DNA of 15,978 nucleotides from Chitinophaga pinensis (lineage in GTDB: Bacteria; Bacteroidota; Bacteroidia; UKL13-3). The notes beneath the pieces are model-generated. The model was not told the DNA's origin, searched no databases, and was given only the letters and a program-made list of their open reading frames with translations. Made by a program: the position numbers and the translations under genes. This document shows, piece by piece, positions 1-7,714 of this stretch (its first letter is position 1; each line of letters starts with the position of its first letter). The DNA is taken from the NCBI GenBank assembly GCA_945876985.1, contig CAMCQX010000004.1, positions 1 through 15,978 of the forward strand, read 5' to 3'.

Positions 1-984
1 GGAAGTTGGGCAACAGCTATTGTAAAAATGTTGATTGAACACCGTGAATTACCTGAACCAACCATGAAAAGTTTAAAGTGGTGGGTTCGTTCGGAAGAAA
101 AAGCAACTTATATTAGAGAAAAACACCACAATCCTGATTATTTAAGCACCGTTGAAATTCATCCGCAATCAATAGAAGTTGGAAGTAATTTGAAGCAAAT
201 TATTAGCACCAGCGATATATTAGTAATTGCCATTCCATCAGCTTTTTTATTAAATAGTTTAGAAGGAATTACAGCTGAAGACTTAAAAGGTAAAACCATT
301 GTTTCGGCAGTGAAAGGTTTGGTTCCTCATACCAAACAAATTGTTGGTGATTTTTTTATGAATGATTATCAAATTCCAGAAGATCAAATTGTGGTAATTT
401 CTGGACCTTGTCATGCCGAAGAAGTGGCTTCCGAAAAATTATCTTACTTAACCATTGCAAGTGCAAACCAAACCATTGCAAGGCATTTTGCGGGTATGCT
501 TGCCAATAAGCATATTAGAACAGTTATTTCAAAAGATGTTCGTGGAACAGAATATGGTGCAGTTTTAAAGAACATATATGCAGTTGCAGCTGGAATGTGT
601 AATGGATTAGGCTATGGCGATAATTTTCAAGCGGTACTAATGAGTAATGCGATTAGAGAAATGAAACGTTTTTTACGCACCATTACCGATGCTGATAGAA
701 AAATAAATCACTCTGCATATCTTGGCGATTTATTGGTAACAGGTTACTCTCAACATAGCCGTAACCGTACCTTTGGAACCATGATTGGTAAAGGTTATTC
801 CGTTAAATCAGCACAGTTAGAAATGAAAATGATAGCAGAAGGATATTATGCCACCAAAACAGTTTTTGAATTGAACCAAATCATGAACATTAAAATGCCA
901 ATTATGGATGCCATGTATAATATTATTTACCTTAATCTTCCAGCTAAATTTGAAATAGAAAAGCTAAGTGAAAAATTGGTATAA
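1..984 (+). CDS. gpsA: Glycerol-3-phosphate dehydrogenase [NAD(P)+], 5' end cut by window edge
   Basis: Cytoplasmic enzyme that reduces dihydroxyacetone phosphate to sn-glycerol 3-phosphate for phospholipid synthesis. The frame is open from base 1 and reads GSWATAIVKM before the first visible ATG at 28, so that ATG is internal; GSWATA is the second half of the N-terminal GxGxxA/G dinucleotide-binding loop. Only about ten residues should be missing. Further family landmarks, numbered from base 1: SAVKGL (about residues 102-107), SGPCHAEE (134-141), the catalytic-type lysine in GAVLKNIYA (about 190), GDLLVT and the SRNRTFG substrate-phosphate/nucleotide region. The 327 visible residues fit the usual length of about 330. 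The ABC transporter follows 14 bases later and is probably co-transcribed. Family assignment is near certain; NADH versus NADPH preference cannot be read. Confidence 0.96.
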   Translation, partial: GSWATAIVKMLIEHRELPEPTMKSLKWWVRSEEKATYIREKHHNPDYLSTVEIHPQSIEVGSNLKQIISTSDILVIAIPSAFLLNSLEGITAEDLKGKTIVSAVKGLVPHTKQIVGDFFMNDYQIPEDQIVVISGPCHAEEVASEKLSYLTIASANQTIARHFAGMLANKHIRTVISKDVRGTEYGAVLKNIYAVAAGMCNGLGYGDNFQAVLMSNAIREMKRFLRTITDADRKINHSAYLGDLLVTGYSQHSRNRTFGTMIGKGYSVKSAQLEMKMIAEGYYATKTVFELNQIMNIKMPIMDAMYNIIYLNLPAKFEIEKLSEKLV

Positions 985-998
985 TCTCTAAAAAATAA

Positions 999-2750
999 AT
1001 GCAAAAAAGCAAGCCAAGTTCGTTTGATAACAATGTTTTAAAACGATTATTTAAGTTATCAAATCCTTATGCAAAACTGTTTTGGTTTACTTTTTTATTC
1101 ACCATTTTATTTGCACTTTTATCTACCATAAGGCCTTACCTAATTCAACATGTTATTGATAATTTTTTGCCAACAAAGGATTTCAGAAACATTTATATTT
1201 ACTCCGCAATTATTTTTGGACTGTTAATTATTTCAACAGTTTTTCAGTTGCTTTCAAGTTATTTGGGTGCATTGCTGGGGCAATTAATTATTAAAGATTT
1301 ACGCGCAAAAGTATTTTCACATTTAAGTAAATTACGTTTAAAATTTTTCGACAATACGCCTGTTGGAACGCTTGTAACACGCTGTATCAGCGATATTGAA
1401 ACCATTACCGAAGTTTTCAGCGAAGGATTTATTAGCATCATGGGCGATTTATTGCAAATCATTTTCATCCTTGGTTTTATGTTTTACGAAAGTTGGAAAT
1501 TAACATTGGTAAGTTTGGCTGTTTTCCCTTTTTTACTCATGGCTGCTTATTGGTTCAAAGAGCGTGTAAGGGTTTCGTTTGAAGAAGTAAGAAACAAAGT
1601 TTCGGAGCTAAATACTTTTGTGCAAGAACATATTATAGGCATGCAAATCGTTCAAATTTTTAACAAGCAAGACGAAGAATTTGAAAAGTTTAATGCTATC
1701 AATAAACAACACAGAGATGCAAATATTAAAGGTGTTTTTTATTACTCAGTTTTCTTTCCAATTGTTGAAATTATTTCAAGTATTGCCATTGGTTTAGTGG
1801 TTTGGTATGGTGCCAAAGAAACCATTATTGGCGAAGCTTCAGCTGGTGTTATTGTGGCATTTATTATGTACATCACCATGTTTTTCAGGCCCATTAGGCA
1901 AATAGCTGATAAGTTCAATACTTTGCAAATGGGAATGGTGGCTAGCAAGCGTATTTTTGCTTTAATTGACGATGAATCACATGTTGAAATAAGTGGAGAT
2001 TTACCTTTAGAAACGCTTCAAAATCAAATTGAATTGAAGAACATCAGCTTTGCATACATTGATGAGGATTATGTATTAAAAAATATTTCTTTTAACATAA
2101 ACAAAGGAAAAAACATGGCTTTGGTGGGTGCAACTGGTGCGGGAAAATCATCCATTATTAATTTATTGAGCCGCTTTTATGATTATCAAAAAGGCGAAAT
2201 TTTAGTTGATGGAATTGAGCTAAAGCAATACCAAACCGATAGTTTAAGAAGTCATATTGCAGTAGTTTTACAAGATGTTTTTTTATTCAGCGGATCCATT
2301 TATGATAACATTACTTTGTTTAATAAAAACATTACCATGGAACAAGTAGTGGCCACTTCAAAACTTTTAGGGGCACATGAGTTCATCAGTCGTTTGCCAG
2401 ATGGCTATCACCAATCGGTGCAAGAACGTGGCTTAACCTTAAGTATGGGCCAAAGACAATTGATATCTTTTGTTAGGGCCATGGTGGTAAATCCAACAGT
2501 GTTGGTATTAGATGAAGCCACCTCAAGCATTGACCAAGAAACAGAAGATATTATTCAATATGCCATTGCTAAAATGATGGAAGGCCGCACCAGTATTGTT
2601 ATTGCACACCGACTTTCAACCATTCAAAAAGCCAACGAAATTTTGGTGTTAGACAAAGGCGAAATAAAAGAACGCGGCACCCACGAAAGTTTATTGCAAA
2701 TAAAAGATGGTTTTTATACTGCACTATACGAAACGCAGTTTAAGAAGTAG
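999..2750 (+). CDS. ABC exporter half-transporter (MsbA/lipid exporter type)
   Basis: Inner-membrane ATP-driven exporter with fused membrane and ATPase domains, 583 aa, the normal size of a half-transporter that works as a dimer. The membrane domain covers about residues 25-315 with six hydrophobic segments (near 28-48, 65-92, 143-162, 166-187, 250-270 and 282-297). The nucleotide-binding domain shows Walker A GATGAGKS (377-384), Q-loop Q425, signature LSMGQ (481-485), Walker B VLVLDE (501-506) with catalytic E506, and switch H537. The signature has Met where LSGGQ has Gly; all catalytic residues remain, so the protein looks active. MsbA-like lipid flippases and multidrug exporters share this layout, and the substrate cannot be told from sequence. 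Placement after gpsA, a phospholipid-precursor gene, is weakly consistent with lipid export. The ATG at 999 is the first in frame after the gpsA stop. Confidence 0.92.
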   Translation: MQKSKPSSFDNNVLKRLFKLSNPYAKLFWFTFLFTILFALLSTIRPYLIQHVIDNFLPTKDFRNIYIYSAIIFGLLIISTVFQLLSSYLGALLGQLIIKDLRAKVFSHLSKLRLKFFDNTPVGTLVTRCISDIETITEVFSEGFISIMGDLLQIIFILGFMFYESWKLTLVSLAVFPFLLMAAYWFKERVRVSFEEVRNKVSELNTFVQEHIIGMQIVQIFNKQDEEFEKFNAINKQHRDANIKGVFYYSVFFPIVEIISSIAIGLVVWYGAKETIIGEASAGVIVAFIMYITMFFRPIRQIADKFNTLQMGMVASKRIFALIDDESHVEISGDLPLETLQNQIELKNISFAYIDEDYVLKNISFNINKGKNMALVGATGAGKSSIINLLSRFYDYQKGEILVDGIELKQYQTDSLRSHIAVVLQDVFLFSGSIYDNITLFNKNITMEQVVATSKLLGAHEFISRLPDGYHQSVQERGLTLSMGQRQLISFVRAMVVNPTVLVLDEATSSIDQETEDIIQYAIAKMMEGRTSIVIAHRLSTIQKANEILVLDKGEIKERGTHESLLQIKDGFYTALYETQFKK

Positions 2751-2802
2751 AAAACTATTTTTATATTCAGAATTCCAACCAACCATATTTCACAAATAAT
2801 TT

Positions 2803-2810
2803 TATATTTG
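2803..2810 (+). promoter_or_regulatory. Candidate promoter -7 box (TAnnTTTG) for the serine hydrolase gene
   Basis: TATATTTG matches the Bacteroidota -7 consensus TAnnTTTG exactly and lies 31 bases before the ATG at 2842, inside the 91-base gap after the ABC transporter gene. I see no good TTG -33 box at the usual distance upstream. The gap 2751-2841 otherwise holds a CCAACCAACC run (2774-2783) and no clear terminator hairpin. Confidence 0.45.
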
Positions 2811-2841
2811 GAATCTTAATCAGTTAATCAATCCTCAAAAT

Positions 2842-3996
2842 ATGAAATTCATCAAATGGTTTTTAATTGCAATCATTACATTGCTTTTTATAAGCGAAGC
2901 AGCCATATTAATTAGTGGCAAAACCTTCTTAAACCGTGTTTTTGCCATGACTATTTTTAGTGGTAAATTAAGTCCAGATATTGATGAACTAAATTCATTT
3001 CCTTTCAGAGAAATGAAAGTTACAAAACCACAGCCATGGCCAGTTTCGGTAAATTATAACAAAGCAAAAATTGATGACTCCTTGATGAGAAAAATGGAAG
3101 ATTTTAAAACTACTTCTTATTTGGTTATCAAAAACGATTCAATTATTTATGAAAATTATTGGGAACAATACAACAATAAAAGTGTGACCAATTCTTTCAG
3201 CATGGCCAAAAGTTTTACGGCTGCTTTAATTGGCATTGCCATCAAACAAGGTTTAATAAAAAATGTAGACGAGCCCGTTGGAAATTATATTGATAGTTAT
3301 AAGGAAGGCGAGAAAGCAAAAATTACCATCAAACATTTATTAACCATGAGCAGTGGCGTTGATTTTGACGAAACTTATTCAAGTCCGTGGGCATGGCCAA
3401 GCGAAGCCTACTATGGCGATGACGTAAATGCGTTAACTTTAAAATCAGAAGTGAAAGAAGCGCCTGGAATTACCTGGAAATATAAAGGTGGTGATTCGCA
3501 ATTATTGGGAATTATTTTGAAAAAAGTTTTGGGAAATAAAAGTATTTCTGATTTTGCTGCTGAAAATTTATGGCAAAAAATGGGTGCGGAACAACCTGCT
3601 TTTTGGAGCATAGATAAAGTTGGAATGGAAAAAGTAAGTTGCTGTTGGTATGCTACCGCCCGAGATTTTGCGCGTTTTGCGAAGCTTTATAGAGATAAAG
3701 GTAATTGGAATGGGGAACAACTTTTGGATTCTTCATACGTGAATGAATCCATTCAATTGGCTAGTTTAAAAGATACAGAAGGCAAAGCAAATGATAAATA
3801 TGGTTATCAATGGTGGATGATGAAACACAAAGGCTATGATATATTTTATTGCCGTGGCATTCGCGGACAATACATTTTTGCGGTGCCAGACAGCCATTTA
3901 ATTATAGTAAGAACCGGACACAAACGTGCCACCAAAAAAGGGGATGAATTACCAGAAGATATTTATGTTTATTTAGACATTGCTTTAGTATTATAA
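2842..3996 (+). CDS. Membrane-anchored serine hydrolase, beta-lactamase class C fold
   Basis: A 384-aa member of the beta-lactamase-fold serine hydrolases (Beta-lactamase PF00144 type: esterases, DD-peptidases, NylB-like amidases). An N-terminal hydrophobic segment (about residues 6-26) should be an uncleaved anchor or signal peptide, placing the domain in the periplasm. The nucleophile motif SxxK is S120-M-A-K123. The second motif is Y214-K-G, in WKYKGGDSQLLG, instead of the YxN of true class C beta-lactamases. A conserved RGIRGQYIFAVP segment (338-349) sits where the third active-site motif lies. The YxG variant and the WxKYKGGDSQ context are more like 6-aminohexanoate-dimer hydrolase/esterase relatives than beta-lactamases. 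The natural substrate is unknown. The carbonic-anhydrase-like gene starts 3 bases after the stop, so the two are surely co-transcribed. Confidence 0.88.
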   Translation: MKFIKWFLIAIITLLFISEAAILISGKTFLNRVFAMTIFSGKLSPDIDELNSFPFREMKVTKPQPWPVSVNYNKAKIDDSLMRKMEDFKTTSYLVIKNDSIIYENYWEQYNNKSVTNSFSMAKSFTAALIGIAIKQGLIKNVDEPVGNYIDSYKEGEKAKITIKHLLTMSSGVDFDETYSSPWAWPSEAYYGDDVNALTLKSEVKEAPGITWKYKGGDSQLLGIILKKVLGNKSISDFAAENLWQKMGAEQPAFWSIDKVGMEKVSCCWYATARDFARFAKLYRDKGNWNGEQLLDSSYVNESIQLASLKDTEGKANDKYGYQWWMMKHKGYDIFYCRGIRGQYIFAVPDSHLIIVRTGHKRATKKGDELPEDIYVYLDIALVL

Positions 3997-3999
3997 ACC

Positions 4000-4530
4000 A
4001 TGTTGGATAAAGAAAAAATGAAACAAACTTTAACCAAAACCAATGTTAAAGGCAAAGATGTTTTTATAGCAAACAACGCAACTGTTTTTGGAAATATAAA
4101 TCTAGGAAATGAAGTTTCTATTTGGTTTGGTGCAGTTCTCCGTGGTGATAATGATGACATTATTATTGGCGACAGAAGTAATGTTCAAGACAACGCTGTT
4201 ATTCATGTAGACCCTAATTGTCCGGTGCATATTGGCCATGATTGTATCATTGGTCATTCGGCCATTGTACATGGAGCAAAAATTGGAAACCATGTGTTAA
4301 TTGGCATGCATTCTACCATTTTAAACAATGCGGTTATTGGCGATTTTAGCATCGTAGGTGCTAATGCATTAGTGACAGAAGGCATGCAAATTCCACCATA
4401 TTCTTTGGTGCTTGGTTCTCCAGCAAAAGTGGTGAAGCAAATTACTCCCGAGCAGGTTGAAAAAATTAAATTAAACGCCCAAAGTTATGTTGACTTAAGT
4501 AAGGTTTATTTGGATGTTTTTGGGGAATAA
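4000..4530 (+). CDS. Gamma-carbonic-anhydrase-like hexapeptide (left-handed beta-helix) protein
   Basis: A 176-aa left-handed beta-helix protein of the gamma-class carbonic anhydrase/YrdA/PaaY family, probably a cytoplasmic trimer. Hexapeptide repeats run over about residues 20-140 (for example IGDRSN, IGHDCI, IGNHVL, IGDFSI). The three metal-ligand histidines are in place: H69 (AVIHV), H86 (IIGHS) and H91 (VHGAK), with the 5-residue spacing between the last two seen in the family. FGAVLRGD (43-50) is the usual family signature, with R48 and D50, and Q63 is in the expected NVQD context. Many family members bind metal but have weak or no carbonic anhydrase activity, so the function stays open. 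It follows the serine hydrolase gene by 3 bases. Met7 (4018) is an alternative start that keeps the whole domain. Confidence 0.9.
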   Translation: MLDKEKMKQTLTKTNVKGKDVFIANNATVFGNINLGNEVSIWFGAVLRGDNDDIIIGDRSNVQDNAVIHVDPNCPVHIGHDCIIGHSAIVHGAKIGNHVLIGMHSTILNNAVIGDFSIVGANALVTEGMQIPPYSLVLGSPAKVVKQITPEQVEKIKLNAQSYVDLSKVYLDVFGE

Positions 4531-4539
4531 TTGTAACCT

Positions 4540-4584
4540 CTGTCAGACGCTTAATTAGCCATAACTAGGCCAAGCGTCAGACGG
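4540..4584. repeat. Imperfect inverted repeat between convergent genes; possible terminator or small repeat element
   Basis: Arms 4540-4552 (CTGTCAGACGCTT) and 4572-4584 (AAGCGTCAGACGG) pair over 13 positions with one A-A mismatch and one T-G wobble, around a 19-base loop. It is the most GC-rich spot in an otherwise AT-rich gap and lies between genes that converge, so a two-way terminator is likely. Neither side has a U-tract, so it is not a textbook intrinsic terminator. The word GTCAGACG occurs in both arms in direct orientation because the core is itself nearly palindromic. This makes a dispersed intergenic repeat an alternative. I did not see another copy in the window. Confidence 0.6.
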
Positions 4585-4617
4585 ATAAAAGCAAGTTCCG
4601 AAATCAAAAACACTTAC

Positions 4618-5886
4618 CTATTTCACCCAAAATGGAAAGTTAGCACAAGCTACTTGGTCGTGGGTATCGTAAATATAAACAAATATGCGGTATGCTCCTT
4701 TTTGAAATGGTGCTTTAAAATTATAACCATTTACTCCATTTCCTTTTACGTTAATGGGCATAGCATCGGGCCTTTTTTCAGCATCTCCACCGGTTCCAGT
4801 AAATTCACTTTCGGGTAAAAGTTCCCATTTATAAGTTAAGCTTGCCAAATCAGAATGAGTTATTTTTAGTTTCAAATTCACATTTACACCTTTTTTAAAT
4901 TCTAAACTTTTTGTTGGCAATTCATTATTGAGTAAAAAAGAATCAATTTGTGGCGCCCAAAACTGAGGTGCTTTTCCGCTCCAAACTTCTTGCAATACAT
5001 TTACCGCTTCCGTTTGTTTTTTATCTACAAAAACTCCATACCAAGTAGGTGTAGTTTCTTGTTTTTGTCCCCATAAAAATGCGTAAGAACCTACACATTG
5101 ATTACTATCACTGATAATATTTTCATTATATCTTTTTCGATAGGTAATGGCTTTTTCAGTAGAAGTTTGTTCAATGGCAGCGCCCCATTTTACTTTGGCT
5201 ACTTCCCAATGACCGTTTGGACCCCATTCAGTAACCAAGTATGGTTTTTTCCAACCAAAAAGTTTTATTTTCTCTGCCAATGCTGGCAAATCGCCATAAG
5301 TATTCACACCTAAAATATCAATGTCGGGACAAATTTCATTGATTAAATGAACTTCGGGTGCATCTATTCCCGCGGTAACAGTAGAAGTAGGGTGATTCTT
5401 ATCTTCTTCATGAATCATTGCGGCAATGGCTTGTACATTTTTCCAAACCGAAAAATCGGTATAGTCCAAATCTACTTCATTTCCAATTCCCCAAAGCAAT
5501 AAAGCAGGATGGTTTTTAAACCGATTTACAACCGATTTAAATTGCTCCACTTGATCCTGGCAAGCCCATTTATCACTGTAATCAAAACCTGTTCTTTCTG
5601 GCGGCATCCAAAGGCCAAGCATTACTGTTAATCCATGTTTTTGAGCTTCGTCTAAAACTTCTTGCGCATTTTCTGCACCCCAAATTCTCACTGAATTTCC
5701 TCCAGCAGCTTCGGTTTTATCCATAAACACATCGCCACCCGCACCTTTTACATAATAAGGTAAATTGTTGCGTAGCAATTGGAAATTCCCATTTGAATTT
5801 TGAGAGATTTCAACTTTGATTACTTGCGAAAAAATGGGTTGAAAACCAAAACAAAAAAGCAGTAAACCAAGAATTTTATTTTTCAT
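4618..5886 (-). CDS. Glycoside hydrolase, TIM barrel plus Ig-like domain; probable GH158-type endo-beta-1,3-glucanase
   Basis: A 422-aa secreted clan-A-type retaining glycosidase. Residues 1-21 are a signal peptide ending IFSQ. The TIM barrel covers about 25-305, with NSVRIWG (64-70), the acid/base motif WGIGNEVD with E137, and the nucleophile motif VTEWGPNG with E220. A beta-rich Ig-like C-terminal domain (about 310-422) ends in CANFPFWVK. It also resembles the TIM barrel of GH2, but the GH2 sugar-binding and sandwich domains are missing. The short barrel-plus-Ig layout and the GH16/GH3 neighbours fit GH158, a family described in the beta-1,3-glucan locus of Bacteroides uniformis; this assignment is from recall. 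There is no T9SS sorting domain or lipobox, so it is probably periplasmic. It is the last gene of the operon, 3 bases after GH16. Confidence 0.8.
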   Translation of the reverse strand: MKNKILGLLLFCFGFQPIFSQVIKVEISQNSNGNFQLLRNNLPYYVKGAGGDVFMDKTEAAGGNSVRIWGAENAQEVLDEAQKHGLTVMLGLWMPPERTGFDYSDKWACQDQVEQFKSVVNRFKNHPALLLWGIGNEVDLDYTDFSVWKNVQAIAAMIHEEDKNHPTSTVTAGIDAPEVHLINEICPDIDILGVNTYGDLPALAEKIKLFGWKKPYLVTEWGPNGHWEVAKVKWGAAIEQTSTEKAITYRKRYNENIISDSNQCVGSYAFLWGQKQETTPTWYGVFVDKKQTEAVNVLQEVWSGKAPQFWAPQIDSFLLNNELPTKSLEFKKGVNVNLKLKITHSDLASLTYKWELLPESEFTGTGGDAEKRPDAMPINVKGNGVNGYNFKAPFQKGAYRIFVYIYDTHDQVACANFPFWVK

Positions 5887-5889
5887 AAA

Positions 5890-7707
5890 TTATGGATTGG
5901 TTTTTACAATTTTAAAATAATAATGACGCTCATTATTTGTAATCCTAACAATATAACTTCCTGTATTTAACGAAGGGATTTGCTTGTTAACTTCGTCAAT
6001 ATTTTTAGCAGCAATCAATTCTTTTCCTGTTAAATCAAACAAAGTAATTTGAGAAGGAACAAAAGCTGCATCTATACTTATTTGATTGGTAAATGGATTT
6101 GGATAAATATTAATTTTATTATTTAAAATCTCACTTTCATTGATGCTACTGGTAGCAGTTTTACAAGGTGTTTCCACTAAACTAAATTCATCAAAATAAA
6201 ACACGTCAGAGTTATTAGAATTAGGAGCAAATAAAATCACCAATTGATTAATGCTTCCTTCAGGCGTATTGCCGTCAGGCTTCAAAATCAATTTGAAAGT
6301 TAACTCTTCCCAAGCTCTTGTTTTAGAAGTTTTACCTTGCAAAACACAACGTCTTCCTGAAGGATAATTTAATCCAGATAAAGCCCTATTTTCAAAATTT
6401 ATATTTACATCAGTTCCAATAGGAGCTGTGGTATAAAGTTTCATTTTCATTAAAAGCGTACCATCCTCAAATGCTTTTGCATTGCGAATTACATCAGAAA
6501 AAACCACCAATGCATCGTAAGTGGTAGAACCGCTTCTGTAATACCTATTACAAATTAAAGTACTGTTCACACTGTCTTTTGAAGGATTATTAACTGCAGC
6601 TTTATAAGTTCCATTTCCACCTACCCAAAATACATTTCTGAGCGATTCAACATTATCAAAAACACCTTCACAAGTATCGGGTAAGGTCCTAATAAATTTG
6701 CTAATAGTTTTTGTGTTTGACAGATAAGTAATAGTCACTTTTATGCTATCACTTTTTAAACCCCAATTTGCTTTAATGGCTGCAGTTCCTTGTCCTTGCG
6801 TAATTTTACAATTTGCCGGAACTTGCCACAAATAAGTGGCTCCAGCAATTTTTTGAGTATAAAAATCTTTTTGTTGATCAGCTCTTAAAATAGCATCAGG
6901 ACTGGTAATATATACATCGTTTAAATTCTGATAAACACGAATATAATCAACTTGTAAAGAAGCAGTATCTGGAGTTGTTCCATTTGGATAACCAAGAAAA
7001 TATCCACCAACGGCTATGTTAATAATGCAATGAAAATTTCGGTTATATGGCCACCAAAAATCAGGTAAATCTTTTTTTGTTTTAGTGCTAAAAACTACAT
7101 TGTCAACCAACCATTGAATGGTATCTTTTTTCCAATTTAACGAGAAAACATGAAAATCAGAGGTAAACGAACCCGTTGGCAAAGTGTAATTAGATCCTGT
7201 ATATTTATTATTTGGTGAATGCGCGCCATAATGTATGGTTCCATAAGTATTTTTAGGTTCTTGTCCTTTGCCTTCCATCAGGTCTATTTCGCCACTTAAT
7301 GGCCAAGTTCCATAATAATTTTCAGTAGGTAAAAACCATATTGCGGGCCAATATGCTTGCCCAATGGGTAATCGTGCTCTTACGTCAATTCTACCCGAAG
7401 AAAAATCAAATTTATTCATGGTTCTAATTCTTCCAGAACTGTAAGAACTATTGCCAATTGTTTCTTTTTTAGCATTGATATTTAGCATACCATTTATTAC
7501 TGAAATGTTACCTTTTTGATACGACTGACGTTCATCATTTCCCCATCCACAAAGGTTTGGGCAGCCATCACCAATTTGATATTCCCAATAATTAGTGTCT
7601 AAATTACTTCCATTAAATTCATCGGACCAACGCAAAAAATCTTGCGAAAAAACTGGAGTGGAAATGGAGAGTATTAATATTAAAAAGATGGTTTTATAAT
7701 TTTGCAT
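5890..7707 (-). CDS. T9SS-secreted GH16 beta-glucanase (laminarinase type) with accessory domains
   Basis: A 605-aa multidomain enzyme that should hydrolyse internal beta-1,3 (or mixed 1,3/1,4) glucan bonds outside the cell. Residues 1-21 are a signal peptide. The GH16 domain spans about 24-260; catalytic residues are E140, D142 and E145 in GEIDLME. The ExDxxE spacing is that of laminarinases rather than lichenases, and WPAIWFLP (119-126) precedes it. About 265-345 is a PKD-like/Ig-like domain (TYLWQVPANC). About 346-515 is a jelly-roll, carbohydrate-binding-like domain ending VFYFDEFSL. About 532-605 is a type A T9SS sorting domain: IYPNPF, then LFDLTGKEL, then LNTGSYIVRI and a lysine-containing end. 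It would be carried across the outer membrane by the T9SS and attached to the surface or released. It starts 7 bases after the GH3 gene. Confidence 0.94.
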   Translation of the reverse strand: MQNYKTIFLILILSISTPVFSQDFLRWSDEFNGSNLDTNYWEYQIGDGCPNLCGWGNDERQSYQKGNISVINGMLNINAKKETIGNSSYSSGRIRTMNKFDFSSGRIDVRARLPIGQAYWPAIWFLPTENYYGTWPLSGEIDLMEGKGQEPKNTYGTIHYGAHSPNNKYTGSNYTLPTGSFTSDFHVFSLNWKKDTIQWLVDNVVFSTKTKKDLPDFWWPYNRNFHCIINIAVGGYFLGYPNGTTPDTASLQVDYIRVYQNLNDVYITSPDAILRADQQKDFYTQKIAGATYLWQVPANCKITQGQGTAAIKANWGLKSDSIKVTITYLSNTKTISKFIRTLPDTCEGVFDNVESLRNVFWVGGNGTYKAAVNNPSKDSVNSTLICNRYYRSGSTTYDALVVFSDVIRNAKAFEDGTLLMKMKLYTTAPIGTDVNINFENRALSGLNYPSGRRCVLQGKTSKTRAWEELTFKLILKPDGNTPEGSINQLVILFAPNSNNSDVFYFDEFSLVETPCKTATSSINESEILNNKINIYPNPFTNQISIDAAFVPSQITLFDLTGKELIAAKNIDEVNKQIPSLNTGSYIVRITNNERHYYFKIVKTNP

Positions 7708-7714
7708 ACATGGT

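Noticed and set aside
28..30. ATG at 28 as the true start of gpsA
   Set aside because: The frame is open to base 1 and encodes part of the conserved nucleotide-binding loop, so the gene starts outside the window.
4618..5886. Full GH2 beta-galactosidase/mannosidase
   Set aside because: Only the TIM barrel resembles GH2; the N-terminal sugar-binding and sandwich domains are absent and the length is too short.
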